A stretch of DNA of 64,000 nt from Anaspis maculata (GCA_949128115.1 OX421963.1:89289602-89353601); one strand, 5' to 3'. Counted from the first letter of the stretch, positions 24,061-35,017 are shown. Notes: generated by a model from the letters alone, not told the origin. Numbers and translations: made by a program.

Positions 24061-24210
24061 TAAAGTACTGTACATGACACGAGTAGTAAAGCAATTACGC
24101 ACTCAGGGAGTACTGCACTCGCTCGCTACACTCGCTCGTGCGCAACTTTTCCCTGCGTGCGTAATATGCTACTTACTACTCTTGTTACGTAATGTACTAT
24201 TACACCACGA
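24061..24210. mobile_element. Short palindromic MITE-like sequence
   Basis: An imperfect hairpin: GTACTGTACATGACACGAGTAG and TTACGCACTCAGGGA on the left face CCCTGCGTGCGTAA and CTACTTACTACT...GTAATGTACTA on the right, around a CACTCGCTCGCTACACTCG centre. Length and structure fit a MITE. Target duplication not identified. Confidence 0.55.
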
Positions 24211-24902
24211 GAATTTCCATAATTTAACGACGATAATAAATGATAAATAATAGGAATAACAACACAAACCAAAATAAAAAAGGATCTGGCTGTATTCCAG
24301 CGTCTTGAGAACGTTGGTTTTCCACTACAAAAGTGTCAGCGTGACGCGTCTTGGTAAGGTGACGTGAAAGATGGACTTTCGTCTTCGAGTTTGCCAGGAA
24401 ATCTCCTTGCTTTCTTCCGAATTTCCAGCAGTGTGGTTGTGAGACACCCAGACGTGTTCTGTGGCTTGTAAAGCGTCGAGCAAGACTCTTTGGACGTTGA
24501 TTTCAGCGCCGACGTTCACGTAACGTTTCAACTCCAATGCGGTTCGACGATCGACGTAGGTACAGTGGTAATCCAGGATAATGTAACAGATCTTCAGTGA
24601 AACCGATCGAATGTACCTGATCGAATTGCTTCCTGAATGGACACGGAAATTGTATAGAAAACACTCGTAGAGTAGAGGATTCTGATCGCCTAAAAAGTTC
24701 GTAATTATCGTCGAGAATTAATGGATATTAAATGTGCCGTCTCTTGTGAACATGCATTCATCGCTCTACAAAATGTTTGGGACAATGTTTGGATGGTCGA
24801 CAATCCACTGACAAAAATGCACCCTCGGAAGAAAATCTTGTTTCAAATGCTGGACCCATTGGAAATGGTATGCATGGAGGTTCTGTCTCCTCACTGTTCT
24901 TC
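24211..24902. other. No recognisable gene
   Basis: A 70-residue minus-strand frame at 24325-24537 has balanced composition (EINVQRVLLDALQATEHVW) and could be an exon or transposon piece, but no family was recognised and no splice partner was found. Confidence 0.35.
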
Positions 24903-25290
24903 CTACCTAAAAGTAAAATTTGTGATCATAAGAATTGTTGCATAAGGTTCCTGAATTGTAATTACTATTGTCCGAGGTACATTGGCAATTCTGGCAACGG
25001 TCCGAATGCTTCTTGGGGGATCTTCTTCGAAGAGATTTAAGATGTTCCCTACATCATGACCATCTGGCCTGCCTTGTCCTCGAGCTCTCCGGAAACTACC
25101 GTTATCCACTAGGTTCCTGTGAACGCTTACAAACACCCCACGATCCGGTACCCGGCGTTGAAGAAAACGCCTGCGGTACTCTTGAACTGCAGCCAATAAC
25201 GCACTTCCGTTGCAGAACCCATAAATAAAATGAATATCTGCAAGTTCTCGATGAGTACACCCTTCCATTTTCAATTACAGAATTTAGCCT
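24903..25290 (-). pseudogene. DUF4817-like DNA-binding domain of a mariner-type transposon
   Basis: The 123-residue frame has THRELADIHFIYGFCNGSA, then RRRFLQRRVPDRGVF, GSFRR and GRPDGHDVGNILNLFEEDP. This is the helix-turn-helix pattern (DUF4817) seen at the N-terminus of many insect transposon proteins. After the second motif (SIRTVARIANVPRTIV) the frame leaves the family pattern and the DDE catalytic part is absent. The region coding THRELAD is repeated in inverted orientation at about 25477-25545, so the locus is rearranged. Non-functional relic. Confidence 0.7.
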
Positions 25291-25476
25291 TCGAGTAAAA
25301 GAGTCGACCTGACCTCAACAGGTAGGTCAAAAACCGTATAACGCAAAAGAAAGAACTTATCAGGTTGTTTTTAAGTAGGCAACTGTTTCACTTTTTCACA
25401 TCAGTCATATCAGAAAAGGGACAAAATTGCTCGAACCGATCGTTTTTTTCCCAAAATAGTAATTGGCTGATATTCT

Positions 25477-25545
25477 GTAATTGAAAATGGAACGGTATAC
25501 TCAATTACTCATCGAGAACTTGCAGATAATTCATATTCACCACCT
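25477..25545 (+). repeat. Inverted partial copy of the DUF4817 start region
   Basis: CTGTAATTGAAAATGGAACG and CTCATCGAGAACTTGCAGAT here are the near reverse complement of 25230-25285. The copy is on the plus strand and breaks off within 25 codons. Confidence 0.7.
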
Positions 25546-25559
25546 CTTAACACCACGAC

Positions 25560-26215
25560 TCCATACCAAATTTCGTCATTTGATCTCGGCAAGTTACGGA
25601 GATATTCAGGCCAGGTTCCTTTTTTTAGGGGGCTCTAGCTCCCTCAGGACGCATCTATGACCCGGGTTTGTTGAAAAGTTCTTCCCATTTTTAGTCCTAG
25701 AACGCACTGTTGGGATATTGCGTCTGATTGCGGCACTCGAGTATTCAGCTTTATTTCGGGGAATTTCAGGCAACGTTTCCTTTAAAGTGATTTATCTCGA
25801 GAACGGTGCGTCCTATCGAAATGAGACAAGAGGATCTTTTTTATGCAAAAGGCTCTGTCCATTGAAGTTCTCTTGTCAAAATTTGAATAAAGTCATGCAC
25901 AAAAAAGTTGAGGTTACATTTACCCCACACCTCCTCTCTTTGGGGCACTCCTCATAGAAATTTGGCAATGCTGTTCACAACATCAGGTTAGCAGTCGAAC
26001 ATGTCGACGTCACACCAAATTGCGTTATTTCATCTCGGCTAGTTTCGGAGATATGTAGAGAAAACCTTCTACCGGTTTCCACATTCAAGGCGCTGTAGCT
26101 CCCTTAGGAAGGATTTCTAGAGCCATGTTGTTTGGAAAATTTCTTCCTATTTTTGGACGTAGAACACGCAGGCGGAATATTGCGGCCTAATTTCGGGACA
26201 CCTGTATAATTTATG
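25560..26215. repeat. Direct duplication (~190 bp, 445 bp apart) ending in a mariner-like terminus
   Basis: 25566-25740 and 26012-26190 share the order CTCGGC.AGTT, CGGAGATAT, GCTC/GCTGTAGCTCCCT.AGGA, AAGTTCTTCCCATTTTT/AAATTTCTTCCTATTTTT and GATATTGCG.CTGATT/GAATATTGCGGCCTAATT. The second copy runs into GGGACACCTGTATAA, similar to the TACAGGGTGTCCC termini of mariner-like elements. This suggests 3' remains of the same element as the DUF4817 relic. Confidence 0.6.
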
Positions 26216-26402
26216 GAAATGAAATACTCATTTTTATTTGCACATTGTACATACAATGTAAATCGGGCAAAAGAAATTTCAAGAAAAAATTGAAATCTTT
26301 GCACGTGACTGTGCATAGAGATGACGGTAGGTTGAAAAAGTTTTTCACGATGAATTCTTGTAATATGTCTCCTCTTATCAAAAACGGAGATTTTTTATCA
26401 TG

Positions 26403-28046
26403 ATGGCTACCTCTGGCTCGATGCCTTCTGGTAAAACTTCCCCTTTCGTCAAAATTGATAACGAGAATGGTGATGGTGACATTGCTCTGTCAGGCAAAAA
26501 AGCTTGTACACTACATCAGCAGTGATTCCTCGAGTGATTCTGATTATGATGATAGGGCGGGTCAGGGAGCGGGTAATGATTTCATCGATAGTGATTCGTC
26601 GGTTGCTTCTATGCATGACACTATTGAAGGTTTTAACGTGACGTACGTGCAGCAAAGCATGTACCTCCGACAGTCAAAAACCTTCTCGATATTAAGTGCG
26701 CATCTGGGCAACTCCGACCGCAGGGAACCACCCTGAACCCAAAACTGACACGAACCAGGCCGTTTTCTTTTAGATCGTGCAGTTACAAAGAGGGGGGTTG
26801 TATTTTGTCTCAAAATTTTTTTTTTTTTATATTTACAAAGACGGCACAATCCGAGATTATTAAATTACGATTCGCAGGAAGTTTGAGAACATCAACAATA
26901 CTTGTCCGATACATTTCAAAAAGGTTTTCCATTCAATCACAACGTTCACAATACGCCTATGATAGTCATTCACAATGTAAATTATTCAAAATCAAAATTT
27001 TCTAACCCTCTCGTAACATGTTTGTGGACGTTTTCAGTACCTACCTCTCTTGATTACAACCATGCTGAGCTGACGGGGACACGAAAACGACATTTGTCTT
27101 TACTTCAAATTTCTTCCGACAATCTAAGAGACATGAAGTCAACAGCTGTGTATCGAAAAGTCAAGTCCGAACAATCGTCGCATCTTGATAGGAACCGAGA
27201 TGAGTTTTTGGATATGGTGAAAATGCAACGGGACAATGCAAATTATATATATCGAGCTTTTGAACCGTTGCGTTGTCCATATATTTGTTCAGTGTCGAAC
27301 AGTTGGAGGTGATTCGGTTTGCACTGAAGAACAATAACGGGTTTCTTGCACTCCACCTCGACGCAACTGGAACGGTCGTTCATCCTCCACCACCAACCCA
27401 AAAACAAGTCTATTAGCTACTACGCGGCCGTCATTCACATGAATGAAAAAAATTTGGTTTGTCCGGTTTTTGAAATGGTCACCTCCGATCATACTGCGTT
27501 CTCTGTTGCAAGCTGGCTGTTGCATTCGAACACTTTGCTGTCAAGAACAAGTTAACTTGGCCCTTGTTCGATATAGCGGTTACGGATTTCAGTTTTGCTC
27601 TTATCAACGCATTGAATCGGCAGTTCAATTTAGTCGATAATATTGCGACTTGTGTGAATAACATTTATGACGGAAATCACCCAAAGACGACTTTAAAAAT
27701 ATGCCGCGCTCACTTTATAAAAATTATTTGCGGTGATATGAACAGGCTCTGCAATGGCAACGATAAAGCAGCCAAGAAATTTTACAAACACGCCCTGGGT
27801 TCTGTTTTAAATTTGTCCTCGTTGCGCGCGATCGAACAGTGATTCGAAAAATTTTCTCTGGTTTGTTTGAATGAATTTCTGAACGAAGACGTTAAAAATT
27901 TGTTGTTCATAAATTCTCAGAGCTCTGAGAATTTCCTTCAGGAGCCGGAGTCATCAATCGACGACAAATCTGAAAATGGTGTTGATTTGGATGTTGGTAA
28001 AGCGGAGGATGAGGACGAGACAGCGTTGTTCAGCTTCATCCCTTAA
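26403..28046 (+). pseudogene. MULE-like transposase relic (tentative)
   Basis: Starts near ATG 26403 (MATSGSMPSG), shifts frame, then shows an acidic Ser/Asp region (SSDSSSDSDYDD). After an interruption at about 26700-27010 it resumes with LVTCLWTFSVPTS, LALHLDATGTVVHPP, a frameshift, YYAAVIHMNEKN, CPVFEMVTSDHT, TDFSFALINALNRQFN, and CRAHFIKIICGDMNRL. Asp in LDATG, Asp in VTDFS and the CxxH motif are spaced as in MULE-type transposases. At least three frameshifts and a stop at 27840 make it dead. The acidic C-terminal tail (EAEDEDE-like) can still be read to about 28045. Assignment rests on pattern only. Confidence 0.55.
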
Positions 28047-28289
28047 GGTCGCCTCCTGAATTAGAACCATAGACATTAGAACATATTGTTTTTTGTTTTT
28101 TTTTTTGTGGAACGGAAGTTCGTTACACCTTGAAATTGCGGTGAATTTCAGTACATGTTGATGTGAACGGCCTGGGAAATTTACAGAAAAATTGTATGTA
28201 GGCTTCATCCCTTTCAAGTCCCCATGAATCAGAATTATTTTTTTGTATTTTTTTTTTGGTGGAAGAGAAGTATGAAAACAAGACACTAT

Positions 28290-28460
28290 GGTAAGTAGGT
28301 AAGGAAGGAAGGAAGTAGTAGGTAGGTAGGTAAGTATAGGTTATTATTATGGTAGGTACCTACTAGAGGGGTAGCAAAAACTTACCTACTGCTAGGTAAG
28401 TTTTTGCTTCAGACAAAGCCTCTGGATTACGGGATCTGCAAATCAAGTAGGTACCTATGC
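28290..28460. repeat. TAGG/TACC microsatellite with a perfect hairpin
   Basis: GTAGGTAGGTAGGTAAG-type runs and ACCTACCT runs lie close together. At 28373-28408 a 16-bp perfect inverted repeat (AGCAAAAACTTACCTA) with a 4-base loop CTGC forms a stable stem. Confidence 0.85.
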
Positions 28461-28727
28461 CTACCTACCTGAGGGCAAAATGCCCCCAAAGATTTATTAC
28501 ATAGGTGAAAAAGTGCGAATAATGCTAGTTTCAACAAGAACTCACTAGCATAATGGTTTTTCATTAGGAAGCGCGCTTTTTCTATTTCCAAAACACGAAA
28601 TTATTGGTCGACGTGAATGCGGTCGCAATTTCTTGATAAACTGGCTCCTGAAAACCGGCGCGAGGGCGGTCTCTGATATGCACTCGAATGCAGTTGACAG
28701 GAGTTGGCGAAAAGAGCACACGTCTAC

Positions 28728-29041
28728 CAGCGCCGGATCTAGGGGGGTGCAAACCGGGACATATGCACCGGGCGGCAAAATGAAGGAGCGGCAAAAATAG
28801 GTCTAATTCCATATCAATAAAAAAAATTATGAAATAAAGCATTATTTTGCTCTCCATCTATTTGTGGAAGTATTCAAATAAATATAATTCCTCAAAACGA
28901 TAATAATACACCTCAAAATAGATTCGCGCAACAGCGCGCATGGGTGACAGGCAGTCGACCCAGAAATTTGTGTGCTCTCATATTGGAAAAAAATGATGGG
29001 TAAATAGGGGTATTGTGGCAAACCGGGCTAGTCCAGCCCTG
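28728..29041. mobile_element. Possible degenerate hAT element
   Basis: Left end CAGCGCCGGATCTAGGGG and right end CTAGTCCAGCCCTG are partial inverted matches of a common hAT terminus. No matching 8-bp flank was found, so limits are doubtful. Confidence 0.4.
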
Positions 29042-29539
29042 TGCCTTTTATTTTACTTATTAGTTTTACGCCAACCTACCGTCTAAGGATAAGTTAGTGT
29101 TGCCGTCTAGAGTTAGACTTTCTAGACTCTTGTCTTGAAAAGGCATCAAGACTTAGACAAGACCTCTAGAAATTCTTGTCTTGAAATTTCTAGACAAGAC
29201 AAGAGAAGGGGTGTCAAGATCAAGAGTCTTGATTAGACTCTTGAACAGAAAATGGAGAAAAAAAAATAGATATATTCTTCTCTGTTGACGGTTCTTATTG
29301 TCTGCTGAATGCGTGATTTGCTTGGAGATTTCTTACAGAATTTATTGACAACATAAAATAACATAAATAAGGGCAAAAGGTACGACAAAATACTATTCAA
29401 AACTATATCTACTTGAAATGAAAAAGATTGCAATTGGTTCTTTATACTATTTCTCTTTTATTTGTTGAAACCAAAGTACTGAGATCACCACAGACGTTAT
29501 AAAATATCTCGTCTCAAAAGTCCCTGCTTTTTTCAGAAA

Positions 29540-29775
29540 AAAATCGTAATATGGAGGTGTATTAGAAGCTGAAAAGTTATTAGAAAAAAATATGTCTTTT
29601 AGTTTTGAAGTTATGGAGAGACAAAAGTTGGTCCCTCGATTGCGTCTCTTTTCCCTAATTCAAAAGAATTCAGCAATCGAAGGACCAACTTTTGTCTCTC
29701 CATAACTTCAAAACCAGAAGACATAGAGTTTTTTCAACAACTTTTCAGCACTACTACACCTCCATATCACGCACC
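29540..29775. mobile_element. Hairpin MITE-like sequence
   Basis: Long arms pair around 29655: TATGGAGGTGTA with TACACCTCCATA, TTTGAAGTTATGGAGAGACA with TGTCTCTCCATAACTTCAAA, and AAGTTGGTCC with GGACCAACTT. Arms are about 100 bp and nearly perfect. It lies inside the outer hAT-like element. A CACCCTGTATAA end-like word follows at 29803. Confidence 0.7.
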
Positions 29776-29930
29776 TTCAAGATGGTCAGACATTTTCGAA
29801 TCACCCTGTATAAGACCCCATTGCAGAAATACGTCTACTAACAGTATTAACTCACAGGTTAGGAGTGGCGGTGGCAACCTTTTCTAACACTAACACCAAT
29901 GATAAATTTCAGTGTCAATAAAAGCGTGAC

Positions 29931-30090
29931 CGGACAATTCGTCCCGCGGACAATTCGTCGCGGACAATTCGTCCCGCGGACAATTCGTCGCGGACAATTC
30001 GTCCCGCGGACAATTCGTCTCGCGGACAATTCGTCCCGCGGACAATTCGTCTCACGGACAATTCGTCTCACGGACAATTCGTCGCAAAAT
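29931..30090 (+). repeat. GGACAATTCGTC minisatellite, ten units
   Basis: Ten copies of GGACAATTCGTC separated by CCGC, GC, TCGC or TCAC. Odd and even units alternate at first (CCGC/GC), pointing to two-unit amplification. Frames through it spell NCPRDELS-type repeats on one strand, which are not genes. Confidence 0.93.
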
Positions 30091-30149
30091 AATGTTTTGC
30101 ACTTTAACAAGTCCCTTTGTCTTTCCTCGTTGCTTTTCGAACTTTAGTA

Positions 30150-33100
30150 AGCCCCCTTATTCCTTTTTGTAGTATTTGGAGCCCTACTGCGCACCCTGGT
30201 TTCTTCATGTCTTTGGAGCTCTGCTTAGTCCCCTTGCATCATTCCGAGAATTTTTGCTAGTACACCAAGCTTTGGGAGCACCCACTACTGACGGGAGCAC
30301 CAGTAAGCCCCCTTATACTTTATGAGATATTTGGCCCCTATCGAGCCCCTTATCTTCTCTAGTGTAATTTTTGAGCTCTAATGAGTTCTCTTATGTTTTT
30401 CATTGCTTTCAGATTTCCATACGGCCGGGCCCCTTTTGCAGTCTTGTGTTATCAAGAGCTTCACTGGGCCCCCATATTCTATATTCAACGTAACTTGAAG
30501 CCCTGCTGAGCCCCCTCGAATTTTCCATGAATTCCGGAGCAGCAAGCAGCGTTATGCCGCCATGGCATGTTGAAGCCCTATCGGGCCCCATTGTGCCTTC
30601 AGGTGTAGTTGGAGCCCCGTTGAGCCTCCTTATGTTTTTCATGACTTTCGGAGTAGGTACCAGTAAGCCCCATTTCGCGTTATTTTGTTATACAGAGCTC
30701 CATGGGGCCCCCTTGTCTCTTCAATACCGTTTAAAGTTCTGTTGGGCCTCCTTGCACTTTTCCTATAGGCTTTTGGAGCAGTAGTAAGTCCCTTGTGCCT
30801 TTATGTTATATTCGACCTCTTATCCCTTGTTTCTTATATAAATATAATTTGGAGCCCTAATGAACCCCCTTAGAGCCCCTTGAGCCCCCTTGTGTCACCA
30901 ATATCATTTGTAGCCCTACTGAGCCCCCTTGCATTTTTCCGTGACTTTCTGATTTTTATTGAACCCTGCGTCATTTAGAGCCCTAAGGAGCCCCCTTGTG
31001 TGTTTTCGTGGCTTGTGCGTTCTTGCATTGCTGGAAGCCCCAGTGTACCTGGGTCTCTTGTGCCTTCATGTGATATACGGAGCCCTATCGGACCCCCTTG
31101 TGGCCGCAAGTGTATAGTTTGGCGCCTAGTGAGCCCTCTTGTTTTTTGTCTGGCTATCAGAGTTCCAGTAAGCCCCTGTTGCCTTTTTGTGTTATTCGGA
31201 GCTCCATTGGGGCCCCTTATTTCCTCAACGTTTTTTGAAGCCCTGCTGAGCCCCCTTACATCTTTCCGCGACTTTCGGAGCAGTAGCAAGCACCTCCTGC
31301 CTTCAGGTGATATTCGGAGCCCTATCGGGCCCCATTGTGCAAGCAGATAAGCTTGATTATAAAGAGCTTCATTGGGCACCCTTGCCGTATTTCCGTGGCT
31401 TTCGGAGCTCTATCGGGTCCCCTTGTACCCTTATGTGTAGTTTGGAGCCCTAAGCAGTCCATTTTTGTTTTTATTGGCTTTCAGCACTATGCAGTAAGTC
31501 CCCTTTTGCCTTTTCTCGTTATAAAGAGCCCTTTGTGTCACCAATATCAAATGAAGTTCTACGGAGCTCCCTTGCACTTTCCCGTGATTTCTGGATTTTC
31601 CATAGGCCCCTTCTGCCCTATGTGTCCATTGGAGCCCTAACGAGCCCCCTCATGTGTTTTCGTGGCTTTCAGAATTCCAGTAAGCCATCTTGTGCGCTTT
31701 TGCATTTCTGGAAGCCTTAGTGTAAGTCCCTTGTGCCTCCATGTGATATAAGGAGCCCTATCGGACCCTCTTGTGTCCGCAACTGTAGTTTGGAGCCCTA
31801 GTGAGCCCCCTTGGGTCCATAAGTATAGCTTGGAGCCCTAGTAAGCCCCCTTGTGTCCATAAGTATAGCTTGGAGCCCTAGTGAGCCCCCTTGTATTTTT
31901 CCATGACTATCAGAATTCCAGTAAGCCCCCTGTTGCCTTCTTATGTCATCCGGAGCGTCAGTGGGCCCCCTTGTTTCTTCACACGTCTTTTGAAGCCGTG
32001 CTGAGCCCCCTACATCTTTTCGTGGCTTCCGGAGCAGCAGTAAGCACCTTGTGCCTTCATGTGATATTCAGAGCCCTATCGAGCCCCCTTGTGTCTTCAA
32101 GTGTAGTATGGAGCCCTAATGAGCCTCCTTGTGTTTTTTCGTAGCTTCCGGAATTCCAGTGAGCCCCTTTTGCCTTCTGTTGTTATATAAAGCTCTTTGG
32201 GCTCCCTTGTGCCTTTATGTGATATGCGGAGCCCTATCGGATTCCCTTGTGCCGGTTAGTGTAGTTTGGAGTCCTAGTGAGCCCCTTTGGTTTTTTAATG
32301 GCTTCCAGAAACCCAGTCACCCCCCTTTTGCCTTTTTTTATTATACAGAGCTCCATTGGGCCCCCTTGTTGTATTTCCATGGTTTTTGGAGCTCTATCGG
32401 GTCCCCTTTGTACCCTTATGTGTAGCTTGGAGTCCCAATCAGTCCACTTGTGTTGGCTTTCCGAGTATCATACAGTGAGCCCCCTTTTGCTTTTTCTTGT
32501 TGTGAAGAGCCTCTCGGGCCCCCTTGTGTAACCAATATTATATGAAGTTCTACGGAGCCCCCTTGCATTTTCCCGTGGTTTCCAGATTCTTGTTAAGCCC
32601 CTTGTGCTCTATGTGTCGTTAAGAGCCCTAATGAACCCCATTATGTGTTTTCGTGGCTTTCAGAATTCCAGTAAGCCATCTTGTGCGCTTTTACATTGCT
32701 GGAAGCCCTAGTGTAAGTCCCTTGTGCCTTCATGTGATATACGGAGCTTTATCGGGCCCCCTTGTGCCCGCAAAAGTAGTTAGGAGCCCTAGTGAGCCCC
32801 CTTGTGTCCATACGTGTAGCTTGGAACCCTAGTGAGCCCCGTCGTTCCCATGAGTGTAGTTTGGAGCCCTAGTGAGCCCCCTTATGTTCTTCAATGCGAC
32901 TATCAGAATTCCAGTGAGCCTCCTGTTGCCTTCTTGTGTCATCCGTAGCTGCCGTGGGCCCCCTTGTTTCTTCAACGTCTTTTGAGCCCTGCATGCTAAG
33001 CCCCCTTACATCTTTCCGTGGCTTTCGAAGCAGTAGTAAGCACCTTGTGCCTCTATGTGATATTCGGAGCCCTCTCGAAGCTCCATAAGGCCCCCTTATG

Positions 33101-33250
33101 TTTTCAATATCGTTTGAAGCCTTGCTGAGCCCCGTTGCATTTTTTCGTGGCTTTCGGATCTCTGTCGGAGTCCCTTGTGTTTGCTCATGATTTTTAGATC
33201 TTTTTATTGAGCCCCCTTGTGTCTTCATGTGTAATATAACCCCCTTACCT
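30150..33250. repeat. 40-bp satellite with ~990-bp higher-order repeat
   Basis: The basic unit is marked by GGAGCCCTAGTGAGCCCCCTT. The most regular stretch has TGGAGCCCTA at 31791, 31831 and 31871, period 40. Longer blocks recur: TAAGCCATCTTGTGCGCTTT at 31681 and 32672 (991 apart), and the same neighbours before and after both, so about 25 units form a higher-order repeat. A third partial copy begins near 31010. Many 60-130-residue frames appear on both strands because the period drifts, and none has a start, domain or codon pattern that looks real. Confidence 0.9.
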
Positions 33251-33267
33251 TCCGAAGCCTTCACTTG

Positions 33268-33406
33268 CGACGAATTGTCCGCGGGACGAATTGTCCGTGA
33301 GACGAATTGTCCGCGGGACGAACTGTCCGCGGGACGAATTGTCCGCGGGACGAATTGTCCGCGACGAATTGTCCGCTACGAATTGTCCGCGGGACGAATT
33401 GTCCTA
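33268..33406 (-). repeat. GACGAATTGTCC minisatellite, nine units
   Basis: Reverse-complement counterpart of 29931-30090, with nine GACGAATTGTCC units (one GAACTGTCC, one TACGAATTGTCC variant) and GCGG or GTGA spacers. Confidence 0.93.
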
Positions 33407-33729
33407 GCACCAATAAAAGTGGGTCTTTGTTTTGAAATTTGAACAAAAAGATACCCAAGTAAAATATTCTAGTGGGGAGCAGTCTCTATATTTGAAGGGT
33501 TCTCCTTGCTCCTTACAGTTTCTTTGTTTTTCTTGCTTGAAGATGTTTATACTTCCGTCACGTATTTTTTATTGGAAAAGGGGGTTTTATAGCAATTTAA
33601 TTTCAAGAGTCTACCTAGACTCTTGAAAAATTTTCATCAAGAGTTGGAAATTATCTTGATATTTCAAGACAAGACAAGAGTAGAGCAACTCTTGTCTTGT
33701 CTTGTCTAGACGGCAACACTACTAAGGAT

Positions 33730-35017
33730 TAGTGTCGATGTGACTGTTGAATTATATTCCAAAATAGGGAACGAGAGAGAGACTTTTTCCTCAAAAATTT
33801 GCCTGGTTTCAAAAATTCATAGAGGCCGGGAAGTTATGAATCAAAAAGAGTCCGCTCTTATTGGTCCGCTAGACCACGGGGCTAAGAGATTAGACGAGTC
33901 TATAAGTGGAGGCTGAAGAGAAGATAACGGGGATTCAAGATTTAACGGGCGACTCGGCCGTGACTGGCGTCGCGAACCGCGGCTCAACGCGGTTATTCCA
34001 TTAATAATTTATTTACAGTCAATTACTAAGAATGACTTAATTTTGGCACCTCGGACGGTGTTCGGCCCTTGGGGGCGCCGCTTTGGCGTCCCACGGCCGT
34101 AAAATTCCTGAATTTTAAGTGTTCATAATTACACCATTTCATTGCTAGAAAACGCGTGCGAGTAATCAATTAAATTCCATCCGTATAGTACAAGGAAACC
34201 GGACGCGCTCGAAGTGCATAGTGATTCATACCTAAATCTCGACCGTCGCGCGTGCCAATGTTCCTTGATAATTAGATTCACGAAGACGCGTTAAACGCGA
34301 TATTTCTCGTCAACGTAGAAACCAATCGTCCTAAAAATATTACCCCTGTGTTTTTACGCGAGTGTTACCCTGTTGGCGCCCAGGGTGGAACGTAAAAATA
34401 TAAAGTTCTTCATAGTGTGATGTCACCGTATAAGGTAGAACCTATCTAATTAATATATCATGCATGCAAAGCGATCGCGGATAAAAATGAGTCATTCGTC
34501 AGATCCTCTCTAGCGACGCTTCCTCTCCCTCTCTCACTCTGTCTCATACCCCCACTTACGTCATGTGCATGAGCCATGACGAATGAACGCCAAAATGGCG
34601 TCGCGACAATTGTTGCATTACTCTCCAACGTCACAGCGACAGCGGAGTTTTGTTTTGTTTACTTACTTAATATTAATACGCCACGTGGATGACTACTATT
34701 GTGAATACTTTCAATACTAGTTTGTGATAGTAACCCTATGCAGTATTTGTACCCTTTGATTTTGCTTATTTGAATATATATTGTTTGTTTTGAAAATCTC
34801 TTGTTTACCTGACCACCCTTCACGTAAACAGGTGAATAGCTAGAAGTTTCTACTCGATTCAAATGCCTCGTCTGCCGGACTCATCTAAACGCCTTCCCGA
34901 AGAGTTAAAGCCAGAAATTGATAAGCTAAAATGCACGCTACCCCAACCAAGATTAAAACTCTAAGATGTACCCAGATGGTCTGTTCCCCTCCCCTTATGG
35001 ATCTGCCTCTGCATATA
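33730..35017. other. No gene; candidate LTR end and primer-binding site at 34374-34388
   Basis: TGGCGCCCAGGGTGG at 34374-34388 looks like a gypsy primer-binding site (TGGCGCC start) and follows GAGTGTTACCCTGT. The preceding several hundred bases (33930-34370) could then be the remains of an LTR. No second LTR or gag is present. The rest, including a purine/pyrimidine patch at 34500-34560, holds nothing recognisable. Confidence 0.4.

Larger units (their letters stand above)
29925..33410. mobile_element. Foldback-like element with minisatellite ends and satellite core
   Basis: CAATAAAAG occurs exactly on both sides (29916-29924 and 33411-33419), a 9-bp duplication typical of Mutator-superfamily and FB elements. 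The ends read CGTGACCGGACAATTCG and, inverted, GTGCTAGGACAATTCG. Each end is an array of ~14-17-bp units in opposite orientation (10 units left, 9 right), and the 3.1-kb middle is a 40-bp satellite. No protein is encoded. Drosophila FB elements also have inverted ends built of short tandem units, hence the comparison. A short related copy is at 47096-47640. Confidence 0.72.
29095..33721. mobile_element. hAT-like outer element with nested foldback-like element
   Basis: Ends TAGTGTTGCCGTCTAGA (left) and TCTAGACGGCAACACTA (right) are a 17-bp perfect inverted repeat followed by CTTGTCTTG-rich subterminal DNA on both sides. CTAAGGAT stands at 29083-29090 and 33722-33729, an 8-bp duplication as in hAT, although four bases (AAGT) separate it from the left end. 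Without the nested element it is about 1.1 kb and carries no transposase. Confidence 0.78.

Noticed and set aside
29931..30090. CRISPR-like regular array
   Set aside because: Spacers are only 2-4 bases and are not unique, units are 12 bases, the genome is eukaryotic, and the array has an inverted partner at 33268-33406.
30400..33270. Many 70-130-codon frames on both strands
   Set aside because: They follow the 40-bp satellite, lack domains and overlap each other on both strands, so they are by-products of the repeat.
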